Assembly (NCBI RefSeq): GCF_014534745.1
Contig: NZ_JACVVP010000068.1
Coordinates: 1 to 37,399, forward strand
Reading direction: 5' to 3'
Length of the DNA: 37,399 nucleotides
From: Flammeovirga sp. EKP202
Lineage (GTDB): Bacteria; Bacteroidota; Bacteroidia; Cytophagales; Flammeovirgaceae
Shown: positions 9,012-16,637 of the stretch, piece by piece
How the letters are laid out: the number at the start of each line of letters is the position of its first letter
How positions within the stretch are numbered: position 1 is the first letter of the stretch
The notes under the pieces: generated by a model
What the model saw: only the letters and a program-made list of their open reading frames with translations
What the model was told of the DNA's origin: nothing
Database searches by the model: none
Position numbers and translations under genes: made by a program

Positions 9012-9737
9012 ATGAAAATTATCCACGCATTGTTTTTATCAGCATCTTGTTTCTTAGCAAGCTGTGATAATTCAGGTCAAGAAAAATCATCAGTAAATAA
9101 ACCTTCTTCAGAAGCGACAACGGGAACTGATGAGGTACTGGATGCAAATACACATAAGATTGTAGTCAATGAGAAAATAGCCTCAGGTGGATATATATAC
9201 ATAAAAGTCACTGAAAAAGGGAAAGAATATTGGATGGCAGTACCAGGAAGACCTATTGAAATCGGTGCCACTTACTATTACGATGGAGGAATGGAAATGC
9301 AAAATTTCGAAAGTAAAACACTAAACAGGACTTTCGAAAGTGTCATTTTTGCTGAAGGAGTTCGTGATCAAGTGAAAAAAGAGGAAAAAGTGGTGAGAAA
9401 AAGTACCCCTCAAGGAAGTCCAGAAGTAAAAGATATTGAAAAAGCACCTAACGGTATCCGAATTGGTGAACTTTTCAGCAATATGAATAATTACTCCAAT
9501 AAAGAAGTAATCATCAAAGGTCAAGTGGTGAAGGTAAATAATGGTGTGATGAACGTCAATTTTGTGCACCTCCAAGATGGAACTACTGGCAATGGACAAT
9601 ATGATATCACAGTGACAGCCGACGATAATTTTTCTGTTGGTGAGGTAGTCACTATAAAAGGTAACGTCATCCTTAATAAAGATTTTGGAGCTGGATATAC
9701 TTATGACGTGCTTGTTGAAAAAGCTGTGAAATTATAA
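9012..9737 (+). CDS. Lipoprotein with OB-fold-like C-terminal domain
   Basis: The 241-residue protein has a lipoprotein signal peptide (lipobox LASC, Cys at about residue 19). A small beta domain follows (about 45-110, with KEYWMAVPGRP). A charged linker leads to a C-terminal OB-fold-like domain (about 147-241), with the strand pattern GELFSNMNNYSNKEVIIKG, QVVKVNN, FVHLQDGT, DITVTADD, GEVVTIKGNV. This resembles the tRNA_anti-like/OB-fold nucleic-acid-binding superfamily found in many Bacteroidota lipoproteins of unknown role. It has a terminator on each side and is probably transcribed alone. A true nucleic-acid ligand outside the cytoplasm is doubtful; the fold may bind a peptide or metal instead. 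Confidence 0.75.
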   Translation: MKIIHALFLSASCFLASCDNSGQEKSSVNKPSSEATTGTDEVLDANTHKIVVNEKIASGGYIYIKVTEKGKEYWMAVPGRPIEIGATYYYDGGMEMQNFESKTLNRTFESVIFAEGVRDQVKKEEKVVRKSTPQGSPEVKDIEKAPNGIRIGELFSNMNNYSNKEVIIKGQVVKVNNGVMNVNFVHLQDGTTGNGQYDITVTADDNFSVGEVVTIKGNVILNKDFGAGYTYDVLVEKAVKL

Positions 9738-9759
9738 TTTTATATATTTATCATCTTAT

Positions 9760-9803
9760 TGATCAAGGGGAGTAATACAAACAATGTAATACTCCCTTGA
9801 TCA
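9760..9803 (+). terminator. Strong hairpin after the OB-fold lipoprotein gene
   Basis: TGATCAAGGGGAGTAATAC pairs with GTAATACTCCCTTGATCA across a short loop, a near-perfect 18-bp stem 23 bp past the stop. No long T-run follows, so it may be a terminator or a 3'-end stabiliser. Confidence 0.6.
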
Positions 9804-10021
9804 TTTACAATAATAGCTAGTTCCATCACCTACTTCTTAGGTTAATTTAACTTGAGTATTAATTAACTCAAATCAAATACTTTAAAGTGATATTTTCAGA
9901 TTGACAAATGCATCATAACAAAGAAATAAAAAAAGGAATTTTATATGTGAGATGGATGTAGTCTTGTATCATTAAGTATGTGTTTGTCAGTGTCTAATGT
10001 AAAATACGTTTTATTGTAATT

Positions 10022-10336
10022 TTACATAGTGTTATAGAGTATTTTATAATCTCCGTTTCTAAATTCAATTTCCATTTTTCCATAATCCCACCCTTGAGTC
10101 AAAGCGTATATTATTGAATCACTAACAAACTTAGGAGTAACGCTTTTAGGTTCAAAATCTGGAGGTCTATTTTCCTTGTCATTCACATATAACCATACAT
10201 CATACCATCCGAAATCAACTATCAAAAGACTATTTCTAAATTCATACGAACTCACAATAACTTTCCCATTGAATTTCCAATAAAATTGCTGTCGATTTAC
10301 AATAATACTTCTAAGTCCTTTTTTTGAAATAGCCAT
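10022..10336 (-). CDS. Hypothetical protein, 104 residues
   Basis: This small soluble protein has no signal peptide. It opens with ISKKGLRSIIVNRQQFYWKF and carries beta-rich segments, then a PKFVSDSIIYALTQGWDYG helix-like stretch and a final strand. The organisation resembles small uncharacterised proteins that often accompany toxin-immunity or contact-dependent loci, but I cannot name a family. It begins 3 bp after the stop of the 130-residue gene upstream, so the two form an operon. Confidence 0.65.
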   Translation of the reverse strand: MAISKKGLRSIIVNRQQFYWKFNGKVIVSSYEFRNSLLIVDFGWYDVWLYVNDKENRPPDFEPKSVTPKFVSDSIIYALTQGWDYGKMEIEFRNGDYKILYNTM

Positions 10337-10339
10337 ATA

Positions 10340-10732
10340 TTATTCTTTCCAAATTTTTAGTTTATCTTTCTCATTTCTGACCAAAAAATCAATTAAAATA
10401 TCCAAGTCTTTTTTAGTTAATGTAGCAAATTTCATTTCGTCAACTCCTTCGATTAATTTAAGAGCATTGATAGTATCACGATTATCCATGATTATAGAAG
10501 GTTTTTCATCAATGTCATTAAAACCTGAACATTCATTCCATTCCTTAAGTATTTGGATATATTTTGATTTTTGTTTTCTCCAATTTTCAAATAGTTTGGA
10601 GATCAAATATTCAAATTTATCTAGACGAATTAAAATTCTTTCTTTTCTATCAATTGATTCAATATTAACATAATCATCAAAAGCTCCATATGGTGGAGTT
10701 TCTTTAGACCAATTTGTTTTTATTTCATTCAT
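10340..10732 (-). CDS. Hypothetical cytoplasmic protein, 130 residues
   Basis: The protein is mainly alpha-helical and charged, with no signal peptide or membrane segment. The central EYLISKLFENWRKQKSKYIQ and C-terminal TLTKKDLDILIDFLVRNEKD segments look like amphipathic helices. I do not recognise a family. It is the first gene of a two-gene operon with the 104-residue protein. A copy of a ~75-bp repeat (10871-10946) lies about 140 bp upstream. The pair could be a small immunity or regulatory module, but that is inference only. Confidence 0.6.
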   Translation of the reverse strand: MNEIKTNWSKETPPYGAFDDYVNIESIDRKERILIRLDKFEYLISKLFENWRKQKSKYIQILKEWNECSGFNDIDEKPSIIMDNRDTINALKLIEGVDEMKFATLTKKDLDILIDFLVRNEKDKLKIWKE

Positions 10733-10870
10733 TTGATTTTTTTCAATACTCTACAATATCAAATAAATTAAATGGCATTTACCGACTGATAAGAATGTAA
10801 ACGACACCATCACATTTATTGATTAATAAAAAACTCTTACCTAATACATCAAGCTCAACATTAAAATAGC

Positions 10871-10946
10871 TATGAAGTTTGCTTTGTTGTTTTAGTTTGC
10901 TGTAAGATAGACCTTAAATTAATTGATTTAGGATTAACAAAAAATA
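10871..10946. repeat. Dispersed ~75-bp repeat, copy A
   Basis: This segment of the 303-bp gap 10733-11035 matches 16331-16403 along its length. Shared blocks are TATGAA, TAGTTTGCTGTAA, TTAATTGATTT and ATTAACA. Both copies lie 107-140 bp upstream of a minus-strand start codon. It may be a decayed element or a shared regulatory region. Confidence 0.5.
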
Positions 10947-10984
10947 GATTGATAGAAATATTGTCTTTCAATATTATTTTTAGC

Positions 10985-11021
10985 TGAAAAAACGTAGTGC
11001 AGACTCTTGATCTACACTACG
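10985..11021 (-). terminator. Intrinsic terminator of the DinB-like gene
   Basis: CGTAGTG pairs with CACTACG, with an inner AGA/TCT extension, and is followed on the minus strand by TTTTTTC. It lies 15 bp past the stop of the DinB-like gene. Confidence 0.85.
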
Positions 11022-11035
11022 AAAAGATATGAAAT

Positions 11036-11602
11036 TTACTTCTTAGGAAGCCTATTCTTCACTAACGCAATTTGTCCCATATGATTTGCGGAATGTTCCA
11101 TCACATGAAACCACACCCAATGATTATTGATCCCTTCATCTACATTTTCTGCAAACCATGCATCATCTTTCTTTTTAAGTCCTTCAAGCGTTTTTTGTCT
11201 CACTTGATCCCATAGATCAAGGTAATATTTGATGGGTTTCCCTTGTAGTTCTTTTCGACTATGATCACCTAAACTACTGGCTACAGCCCAAAACTTTTCG
11301 TCTTTTTCACTCCAAGCACGCCCTTCTAGTGTCTCAACCTGATAATAGGCCTCAGTGGCAGCCAAATGCATAATTAGAGCACCAATTGAGTTCGCTTTGT
11401 CATCAAACATATAATCCGTTTCAGCTTGATCTAAATCAGATGTCATTTCAGTGATTCTCCCTTTTAAATCTTCCAGCATATCGACCATGATCCCGATTTG
11501 TGTTGAATAGCCTTTTACAGGTTTGATTTCGTATTGTGCTTGTGCTAGAGAAAACATAAAGCATAAATGAAGTAATAGAAAGTATTTCTTTTTGAATTTC
11601 AT
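11036..11602 (-). CDS. Secreted DinB-family protein
   Basis: The 188-residue protein has a signal peptide ending SLAQAQ, followed by a four-helix DinB-like domain. The motif positions expected for the metal-binding His residues are visible: IMHLAATEAYY, then WVWFHVMEHSANHMGQIALVKNRL near the C-terminus. DinB-superfamily proteins are metal-dependent enzymes of varied function, including thiol transferases related to bacillithiol and maleylpyruvate isomerase chemistry. Most are cytoplasmic, so a signal-peptide form is notable, though such forms occur in Bacteroidota. It has its own terminator and no close operon partner. The substrate cannot be predicted. Confidence 0.85.
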   Translation of the reverse strand: MKFKKKYFLLLHLCFMFSLAQAQYEIKPVKGYSTQIGIMVDMLEDLKGRITEMTSDLDQAETDYMFDDKANSIGALIMHLAATEAYYQVETLEGRAWSEKDEKFWAVASSLGDHSRKELQGKPIKYYLDLWDQVRQKTLEGLKKKDDAWFAENVDEGINNHWVWFHVMEHSANHMGQIALVKNRLPKK

Positions 11603-11833
11603 AATTGTTGTATTATAAGTGTGAATTGAGGTTTGGCCAAAGTGTAGTTTTTAATAAGACAGTCATAACAACTCATTAGTTGTATTATCAATTATGTTTG
11701 ATGAGGACTAAATGAAAGATCAGAACTACATTAATTTAAATATAATTCTGTCTTCCAAGAGGTAATGACACTAGCTTATTCGATGAGCGAGTTTTATTGA
11801 TCTGTGTACAGTAAGTTGGGTTATTTTATGTTA

Positions 11834-12625
11834 TTAATTCACCTCCTCCAATGCTTTTAAATAAAGTTCATTAAACTGAGTTCCTGAATATGGATTTTGA
11901 CTTGTGATTAAGTTTCGATCCCTTACCGCATAACTTTTCCCTGGTCCTCCTTTTTTATATTCCAGTCCTAGTTTATGGAGTTGCTTCGCAATTTTTCGTT
12001 TCTGAGGTTTACCTTTCATAATGAATTTTTCAATGTAAAATTCTTCAAAACCCGTAACCGAATTTACTTTATAGCCAATAAAAGGATTTTCTTCTTTTTG
12101 AATAGTCGTGATAAAACTTGGTGCGTGGCAAATCAAACCAATGACCTTTTGATTCTTAGCGAAAGATTTTAAAAGTAAAGGAGTGTTTTTGTCATAAATC
12201 AAATCCACCATAAGTCCTTGACCACCTGGTATGACTAAGCCAATGTATTCTTTTTCCTTTTCAATCGCTTTATCAAGCGTCATGGGATTCGAAAATTCTT
12301 GATTATTACTCCAAAAGTCAATTGCTTCTTGTTTCATCTGAATATCTTCTTTCCAATAATCATCTGCTAAACTTTCTTGATCAATTGTTGCTTTTTTACC
12401 TGTAGGTGTGGCAAAATCTACTGAATAACCCTTATCAACAATGGCTTTATATGCCTGATAAAATTCATTGAGAAATATACCTGTTTGGCGTTTCTTCTTT
12501 CCATTTTTCAATAAAAGCGTGTCTGCTTCGCTCATCACGAAAAGTACTTTTCCATGTTGTGCCATTGTAGGAATAGAAATAATAAGAGATATAAATAATA
12601 TGATGACCTTTGTGATATGTATCAT
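11834..12625 (-). CDS. Exported DJ-1/PfpI-family protein
   Basis: An upstream in-frame ATG exists at 12661, but I place the start at 12625 because a normal signal peptide (MIHITKVIILFISL...MAQ) begins there. The mature region is a DJ-1/PfpI class I glutamine-amidotransferase-like domain. It has the YIGLVIPGGQG nucleotide-fold turn and the nucleophile elbow GLICHAPSF, with Cys at about residue 166. Related proteins act as chaperones, glyoxalase III/deglycase-like enzymes or proteases of the Hsp31 group. The gene lies downstream of a Crp-type regulator gene, with a 14-bp palindrome in the space between, so regulation by that protein is plausible. Confidence 0.85.
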   Translation of the reverse strand: MIHITKVIILFISLIISIPTMAQHGKVLFVMSEADTLLLKNGKKKRQTGIFLNEFYQAYKAIVDKGYSVDFATPTGKKATIDQESLADDYWKEDIQMKQEAIDFWSNNQEFSNPMTLDKAIEKEKEYIGLVIPGGQGLMVDLIYDKNTPLLLKSFAKNQKVIGLICHAPSFITTIQKEENPFIGYKVNSVTGFEEFYIEKFIMKGKPQKRKIAKQLHKLGLEYKKGGPGKSYAVRDRNLITSQNPYSGTQFNELYLKALEEVN

Positions 12626-12782
12626 TTTAAAGGAGTTTTTTAATTGAATGTAATAGATCAAGGAATTAGAGAAAACGATGTTTTTTTTACGTCTTCTTTT
12701 TATAATTATTTATGCTCCACGTGAAGGAAATAATCGATGATTTTTCCTTTAACAAAGGTCCATACTTTAAAGAAGGATTCCA

Positions 12783-12796
12783 TTTACATATGTAAA
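12783..12796. promoter_or_regulatory. 14-bp perfect palindrome, possible Crp-type operator
   Basis: TTTACATATGTAAA is a perfect inverted repeat, flanked by weaker symmetry (GGATTCC...GGAATTC). It lies between the Crp-type regulator gene and the DJ-1 gene. Dimeric Crp/Fnr proteins bind 14-16-bp palindromes, so it is a candidate site. Confidence 0.4.
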
Positions 12797-12869
12797 GGAA
12801 TTCAAATGATGACAATTTGACAGTATTTGATACTTAAATCTAGGTAAAGGTGAATAATAAGATTTGGGT

Positions 12870-13430
12870 TTACTTTTGTGCTCGAATTCTACTTAGCTGA
12901 GTGGCACTCACCCCAAGATAAGAGGCAATATGATATTGTGGAATCACTTGTTCAAGATGAGGGTGCTCCTCTTGGAAGATTTTATAGCGGTCTTTCGCTT
13001 CAAGTGTAACAAGCTCTATCTCTCTTTTTTCCTTTCTGACAAAGAAATGTTCTGCTAATATGCGAGCCATTCTTTCAACTTTAGGATATTGGTCGTAAAG
13101 ATTTGTGACCTCTTGGTAAGTTGCAACAAGTAATTTACAATCCGTTAAGCAATCTATATCGATGAGATTCTTTTTCTGAGTAATTAATGAAGAATAGGCC
13201 CCAACAAAGCTGTTTTCAGTAAAAAATGTTTTGTTGTATTCCTCTGCTTTTTCATTGCTATAATAGGCTCTTAAAATCCCTGATTCTATAAAAGCGATAT
13301 TTTTTGAATATTCTCCTTTTACAGCAAACTTGTCTCCCTTTTTCAATTGTACTATTGTAAATAATTTGATAAGCTGTTCGAGCGTTGCAGCATCAAAAGG
13401 TACAATACTATTTAAAGTTTCTTTTAGCAT
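12870..13430 (-). CDS. Crp/Fnr-family transcriptional regulator
   Basis: The 186-residue protein has an N-terminal cyclic-nucleotide-binding beta-roll (about 10-115, with KKGDKFAVKGEYSKNIAFIESGILRAYY). A dimerisation helix follows, then a short C-terminal helix-turn-helix ending PQYHIASYLGVSATQLSRIRAQ, the typical end of this Bacteroidota subgroup. The length is normal. The residues that bind cAMP in E. coli Crp are not evident, so the ligand is unknown. A 386-bp transposon-like element lies only 30 bp upstream of the start, so the original promoter has been displaced or replaced by the element end. The DJ-1 gene downstream is a likely target. Confidence 0.9.
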   Translation of the reverse strand: MLKETLNSIVPFDAATLEQLIKLFTIVQLKKGDKFAVKGEYSKNIAFIESGILRAYYSNEKAEEYNKTFFTENSFVGAYSSLITQKKNLIDIDCLTDCKLLVATYQEVTNLYDQYPKVERMARILAEHFFVRKEKREIELVTLEAKDRYKIFQEEHPHLEQVIPQYHIASYLGVSATQLSRIRAQK

Positions 13431-13460
13431 TATTTTATGTTAAATCTATAGAATCAATAC

Positions 13461-13846
13461 GTTGTAAACTAAGTTTTCGTTAAATTTCAATCAACCTTTC
13501 TACAAATATTTATAGGCTCTACTTTCAAGATTCCTTCTTCTTCATTTTTTCATTGATGAAAAACGAAGCAAAAAATCTAGGCTTAGAAGTCAAAAGCTAA
13601 ATTTCATTCCTCTCGCCTAAATGATTTTAAACTCGCTTTGCTCAAACAAAAAAATCATTTTTAACGGCTCAATTCATGAAATTCTTAACGCTTTTCCCTT
13701 CAATGCCAGGGGAAGTACTACCAAACTAAAATGGTAGAAAGCTCAATGGCGCGAATGTTAAACGTGAGTGTCATTCGTGTCCTTTAAATCATCAGAAATC
13801 TCCTGATTTCTAAACACTATAAATAACGAAAACTTAGTTTACAGCA
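13461..13846. mobile_element. 386-bp non-autonomous element (MITE), copy 1
   Basis: This element fills the 419-bp gap 13431-13849. Its ends carry a perfect 20-bp terminal inverted repeat, TGTAAACTAAGTTTTCGTTA (13464-13483, complement at 13824-13843). With two or three less conserved bases outside, it is bounded by TA on both sides (13459-13460 and 13847-13848), as in IS630/Tc1-mariner-type insertions. The interior matches 21693-22077 in inverted orientation and holds several conserved hairpins. No transposase gene is present. It ends three bases past the stop of the membrane-protein gene and begins 30 bp before the Crp-type start. Confidence 0.8.
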
Positions 13847-13849
13847 TAA

Positions 13850-14539
13850 TTAATTCACCTCTTCATGTGATTCTTTTCTTAGTTTAATGATATCCGATAG
13901 ATGAGTCCAAATTACAATAGGAACTATCGTTGCTGGTAAAAGAACAAATGGGAAATAATTTATTGCACGGTTGGGCTGCTCAAATCCAAATTGTTGAAAT
14001 GGTAATTCAGATGATAAAATGCCATTGAAAAGAATAAAAAGTACAAGTGCTAATCCTACAATATTCCAACCAATTAATGCTTGTCGACTTACCTTCTGAT
14101 TCAAATACAAAAGTCCTACAATTGGCGATGTAATACCAATTAGTATGTCATAGTTTCTACCTTCAAATGTCATTAACTCAGGGATCATTTTATGCATATA
14201 TAAAGCAAATAGAACTATTTCAATGGGAAACCTCACTGAATGTAAGAAGGTACTAGTTTTCGTATTTCTATTCTCAATAAACCATAGCTGTTGCTTTGGT
14301 AGTAACCCATAAATCATCAACAGCGTAGCAGGTAGAAGCACTAATCCAAATCTTGGTGGAATTGAATCTGTAGTTTGATAAAAACCGGTATATGCCACTA
14401 TTGATTGAAAAACAGACCAAGTAATAATTAGAATTGTTATCTTTTTGGGTCTTCCATTTGAAAAATAAAATAGACCAATCGTTAAAATACAGATACCAAT
14501 AAAAGTCAGATTAATCAAAGAAGGTAAATGCTCTATCAT
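13850..14539 (-). CDS. Multi-pass membrane protein, unknown function
   Basis: The 229-residue protein has about seven hydrophobic segments: residues 8-26, 33-50, 66-82, 107-120, 132-148, 158-175 and 195-215. Soluble turns are short. The repeated FVLLPATIVP and LVLLPATLLM motifs in different helices suggest an internal repeat. It resembles a family of uncharacterised Bacteroidota inner-membrane proteins to which I cannot attach a function. The stop codon lies directly against the end of the transposon-like element, so the native 3' region has been altered. Confidence 0.7.
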   Translation of the reverse strand: MIEHLPSLINLTFIGICILTIGLFYFSNGRPKKITILIITWSVFQSIVAYTGFYQTTDSIPPRFGLVLLPATLLMIYGLLPKQQLWFIENRNTKTSTFLHSVRFPIEIVLFALYMHKMIPELMTFEGRNYDILIGITSPIVGLLYLNQKVSRQALIGWNIVGLALVLFILFNGILSSELPFQQFGFEQPNRAINYFPFVLLPATIVPIVIWTHLSDIIKLRKESHEEVN

Positions 14540-14727
14540 TTCTTTTGCTTGCTTTAAATTTTACTCAACAAATGTTTTTTCAATGATACTCTAAATTATA
14601 GATTGTAGTTTAAAATAAAAACTATTGTCAGTTGCTATATTATGATTAAATAGCATCGATTATACCACTTTAAACCTTTCTTTTTTGAAGCACTTTCTAG
14701 ATGATTGAATGGTCTGCTCCAAATTAC

Positions 14728-14946
14728 TTACTTACCATCTTGTGCTTTATTATATTCAATGGATTCAAAGTCATTTTCACTTTCAAAATTAGATTTCATC
14801 ACCATCTCAATTGGAGGTTTCTTGAAATTACTTGGGTGATCATAAATTGAAAGCTTAGACTTCGGTTTTCTTTTAGCTTTTATTCCTTTCTGAACAATAA
14901 AGAAGAGCAATGATATGCTAACAATGATTATTATATATTCTTTCAT
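14728..14946 (-). CDS. Small single-pass membrane protein
   Basis: I choose the internal ATG at 14946 because it places the hydrophobic segment (MKEYIIIIVSISLLFFIVQ) at the N-terminus as a membrane anchor; a further in-frame ATG lies 30 bp upstream. The 72-residue protein then has a basic stretch (KAKRKPKSK) and an acidic, Asn-rich tail. No family is recognised. It is short and might be a pseudo-open frame, although codon use looks normal. Confidence 0.45.
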   Translation of the reverse strand: MKEYIIIIVSISLLFFIVQKGIKAKRKPKSKLSIYDHPSNFKKPPIEMVMKSNFESENDFESIEYNKAQDGK

Positions 14947-15051
14947 ATTCAGATCGGCAGTCAAATAGTATTCCATGAAAGAAAAACTGCCATTTTGTCA
15001 TTATTAGCATAATTATTGAAAAATTCCACTGCATTTAACCCCATTGAAAAT

Positions 15052-16224
15052 TTAGTTTTGCATTTCTTCGATCTTACCTGACTTACTAAAATATTTCTCT
15101 AGTGTTTTATTCCACTCCACTTCAACTTCAGATTCCGTTAATTTTATAATCGAGCAAACAGATTTAATAATACCTTCGAAATCTTTTGTATCCGATTTCA
15201 TTAATTGTATTAATCCATCATCACCCTTTAAATTATATATAAGTTCACAAATACCAGCACCAGCAGGATAGGCAGTTGGGTATCCATTGTATTTTACCTC
15301 CTGAGAGATTATAGATTTAAAATTGATTTTCTTTGGACTAGTTTTGAGATTAGTCGCTAATTTATTCATCAGGTCCACGTATTCAGTTTTATTTTCCCTT
15401 GTCCCTAAGTATACGGCCAAACCTTCTTCTATAATATAACCACGGTTTGGGTTCTCAGGCAGTAATTTATGCACAAATTCATGAGGGTGATATTCATTTC
15501 CTTTAGCAGTTAAAATCATACCTTCACGAGCCTTTCCGGTTGTTATGCCAACAAAATAAAAGTCAAAATTTTCAAGTAATCCCATATCGTCTATACTCTT
15601 GGTCACATAATATTTAAATGTACTATTGTAGTCTGGATTGAACCGCTTTATTATATCAGCACAAAATTCTTTTGCATTATCAGCTGCCTTCTTATCAAAA
15701 GAATGATTGGGAGGATAGACGTATTCAACAACTCCACTTTTCTTAGATGACCATTTTTTTGATATTTCAACGATTAAGTTTTCCAAAACCCATTGATCAT
15801 TTTCCTTAATTGCGTTTAGTTTTTGAATACACCATACCTTGGAACCAATATATTTAGGATTAGTGGTATTTGAAGCGAATAAGACTCTTATTTGGTATTT
15901 TTCTCCCAAAGGTTCTACTGACATGACGAAAGGTGAAAAAGCTCGAAACAAATAAGTAGCATCCATTCCTCCTTGAAAAATGCTCACTCTTGAAAAGTCG
16001 AAATCATGATAAAGTTCTTTTTCTTTTTTATTCCAATAAGGGTTGTTATAAATAGAGTCAGGCTTTGACTTATAATAGTTTTCATAGAGCTGTATAATTG
16101 CTCTAACATCTTTGGAGGTGGTATCAACTCTGGAACTTACAAACAGTTTAATATGGTCATTGCTTTCTTGAGCAAAAATTTGAAATCCATTTAGTAGAAA
16201 CAGTAATACGAATAGTTGTCTCAT
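15052..16224 (-). CDS. Secreted protein with HExxH zinc-peptidase motif
   Basis: The 390-residue protein has a signal peptide ending QIFAQ. A segment of about 25-175 (MDATYLFRAFSPFVMSVEPLG, VRVLFASN) resembles an NTF2-like or accessory fold. The C-terminal half carries HEFVH (residues 248-252) and, 14 residues later, EEGLAVYLG (Glu 266/267). A His-Glu-x-x-His pair with a third ligand Glu is the signature of gluzincin-type metallopeptidases (MA clan). This identity follows from the motif; I do not recognise the exact family. It lacks a T9SS tail, so it is probably periplasmic. Copy B of a dispersed repeat lies 107 bp upstream. Confidence 0.7.
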   Translation of the reverse strand: MRQLFVLLFLLNGFQIFAQESNDHIKLFVSSRVDTTSKDVRAIIQLYENYYKSKPDSIYNNPYWNKKEKELYHDFDFSRVSIFQGGMDATYLFRAFSPFVMSVEPLGEKYQIRVLFASNTTNPKYIGSKVWCIQKLNAIKENDQWVLENLIVEISKKWSSKKSGVVEYVYPPNHSFDKKAADNAKEFCADIIKRFNPDYNSTFKYYVTKSIDDMGLLENFDFYFVGITTGKAREGMILTAKGNEYHPHEFVHKLLPENPNRGYIIEEGLAVYLGTRENKTEYVDLMNKLATNLKTSPKKINFKSIISQEVKYNGYPTAYPAGAGICELIYNLKGDDGLIQLMKSDTKDFEGIIKSVCSIIKLTESEVEVEWNKTLEKYFSKSGKIEEMQN

Positions 16225-16330
16225 TATTTAGTTTATTTACGATGAAAATTGAATCAGTGTAATGTGGAGTTTCAATCATTACATTTTTATTACAAGCCTT
16301 ACAGTACACAATAAATCTCTAATCAAAACT

Positions 16331-16403
16331 TATGAAATCTATTCGTCTTATAGTTTGCTGTAATAAGTATCTAAAGTTAATTGATTTTCGAATAACATAA
16401 AAT
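16331..16403. repeat. Dispersed ~75-bp repeat, copy B
   Basis: This is the partner of 10871-10946, with the same order of conserved blocks and a few single-base gaps. It is part of the 413-bp gap 16225-16637, which also holds the hairpin at 16464-16523 and a motif shared with the susD 3' region. Confidence 0.5.
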
Positions 16404-16463
16404 AATTACTTTTTATATCGCAAATGTAAGCTGGTAAGCACCACTTGTGACAACATATTGAAG

Positions 16464-16523
16464 AAGTCTCCCAACTTCGAAATAAATGAAAATGTTGCAT
16501 TTATATTTGAAGTAGGGAGACTT
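16464..16523. repeat. 60-nt hairpin-forming inverted repeat
   Basis: AAGTCTCCC (16464-16472) pairs perfectly with GGGAGACTT (16515-16523). Inside, ACTTC-AAATAAATG pairs with CATTTAT-TTGAAGT, leaving a loop of about 9 nt. It lies downstream of the TauE gene, with no T-run on the minus strand, so it is not a standard terminator. Confidence 0.6.
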
Positions 16524-16609
16524 TGCTGAAGATCAGTTCCAATTGACGCTAGCGCTTAACACTTAAAACATAGTGGTTTTTCATCTTATTAATAGGTTTT
16601 GTGACCTTA

Positions 16610-16632
16610 TCAAGACTTTAGTCATGGTGTAC
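16610..16632. repeat. GACTTYAGTCATGGTGTACG motif, copy 1
   Basis: The palindromic GACTTTAGTC followed by ATGGTGTACG lies just past the stop of the TauE gene. The same block, with one base different, follows susD at 25839-25858. It resembles the end hairpins of IS200/IS605-type or REP elements. Confidence 0.4.
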
Positions 16633-16637
16633 GCTAT

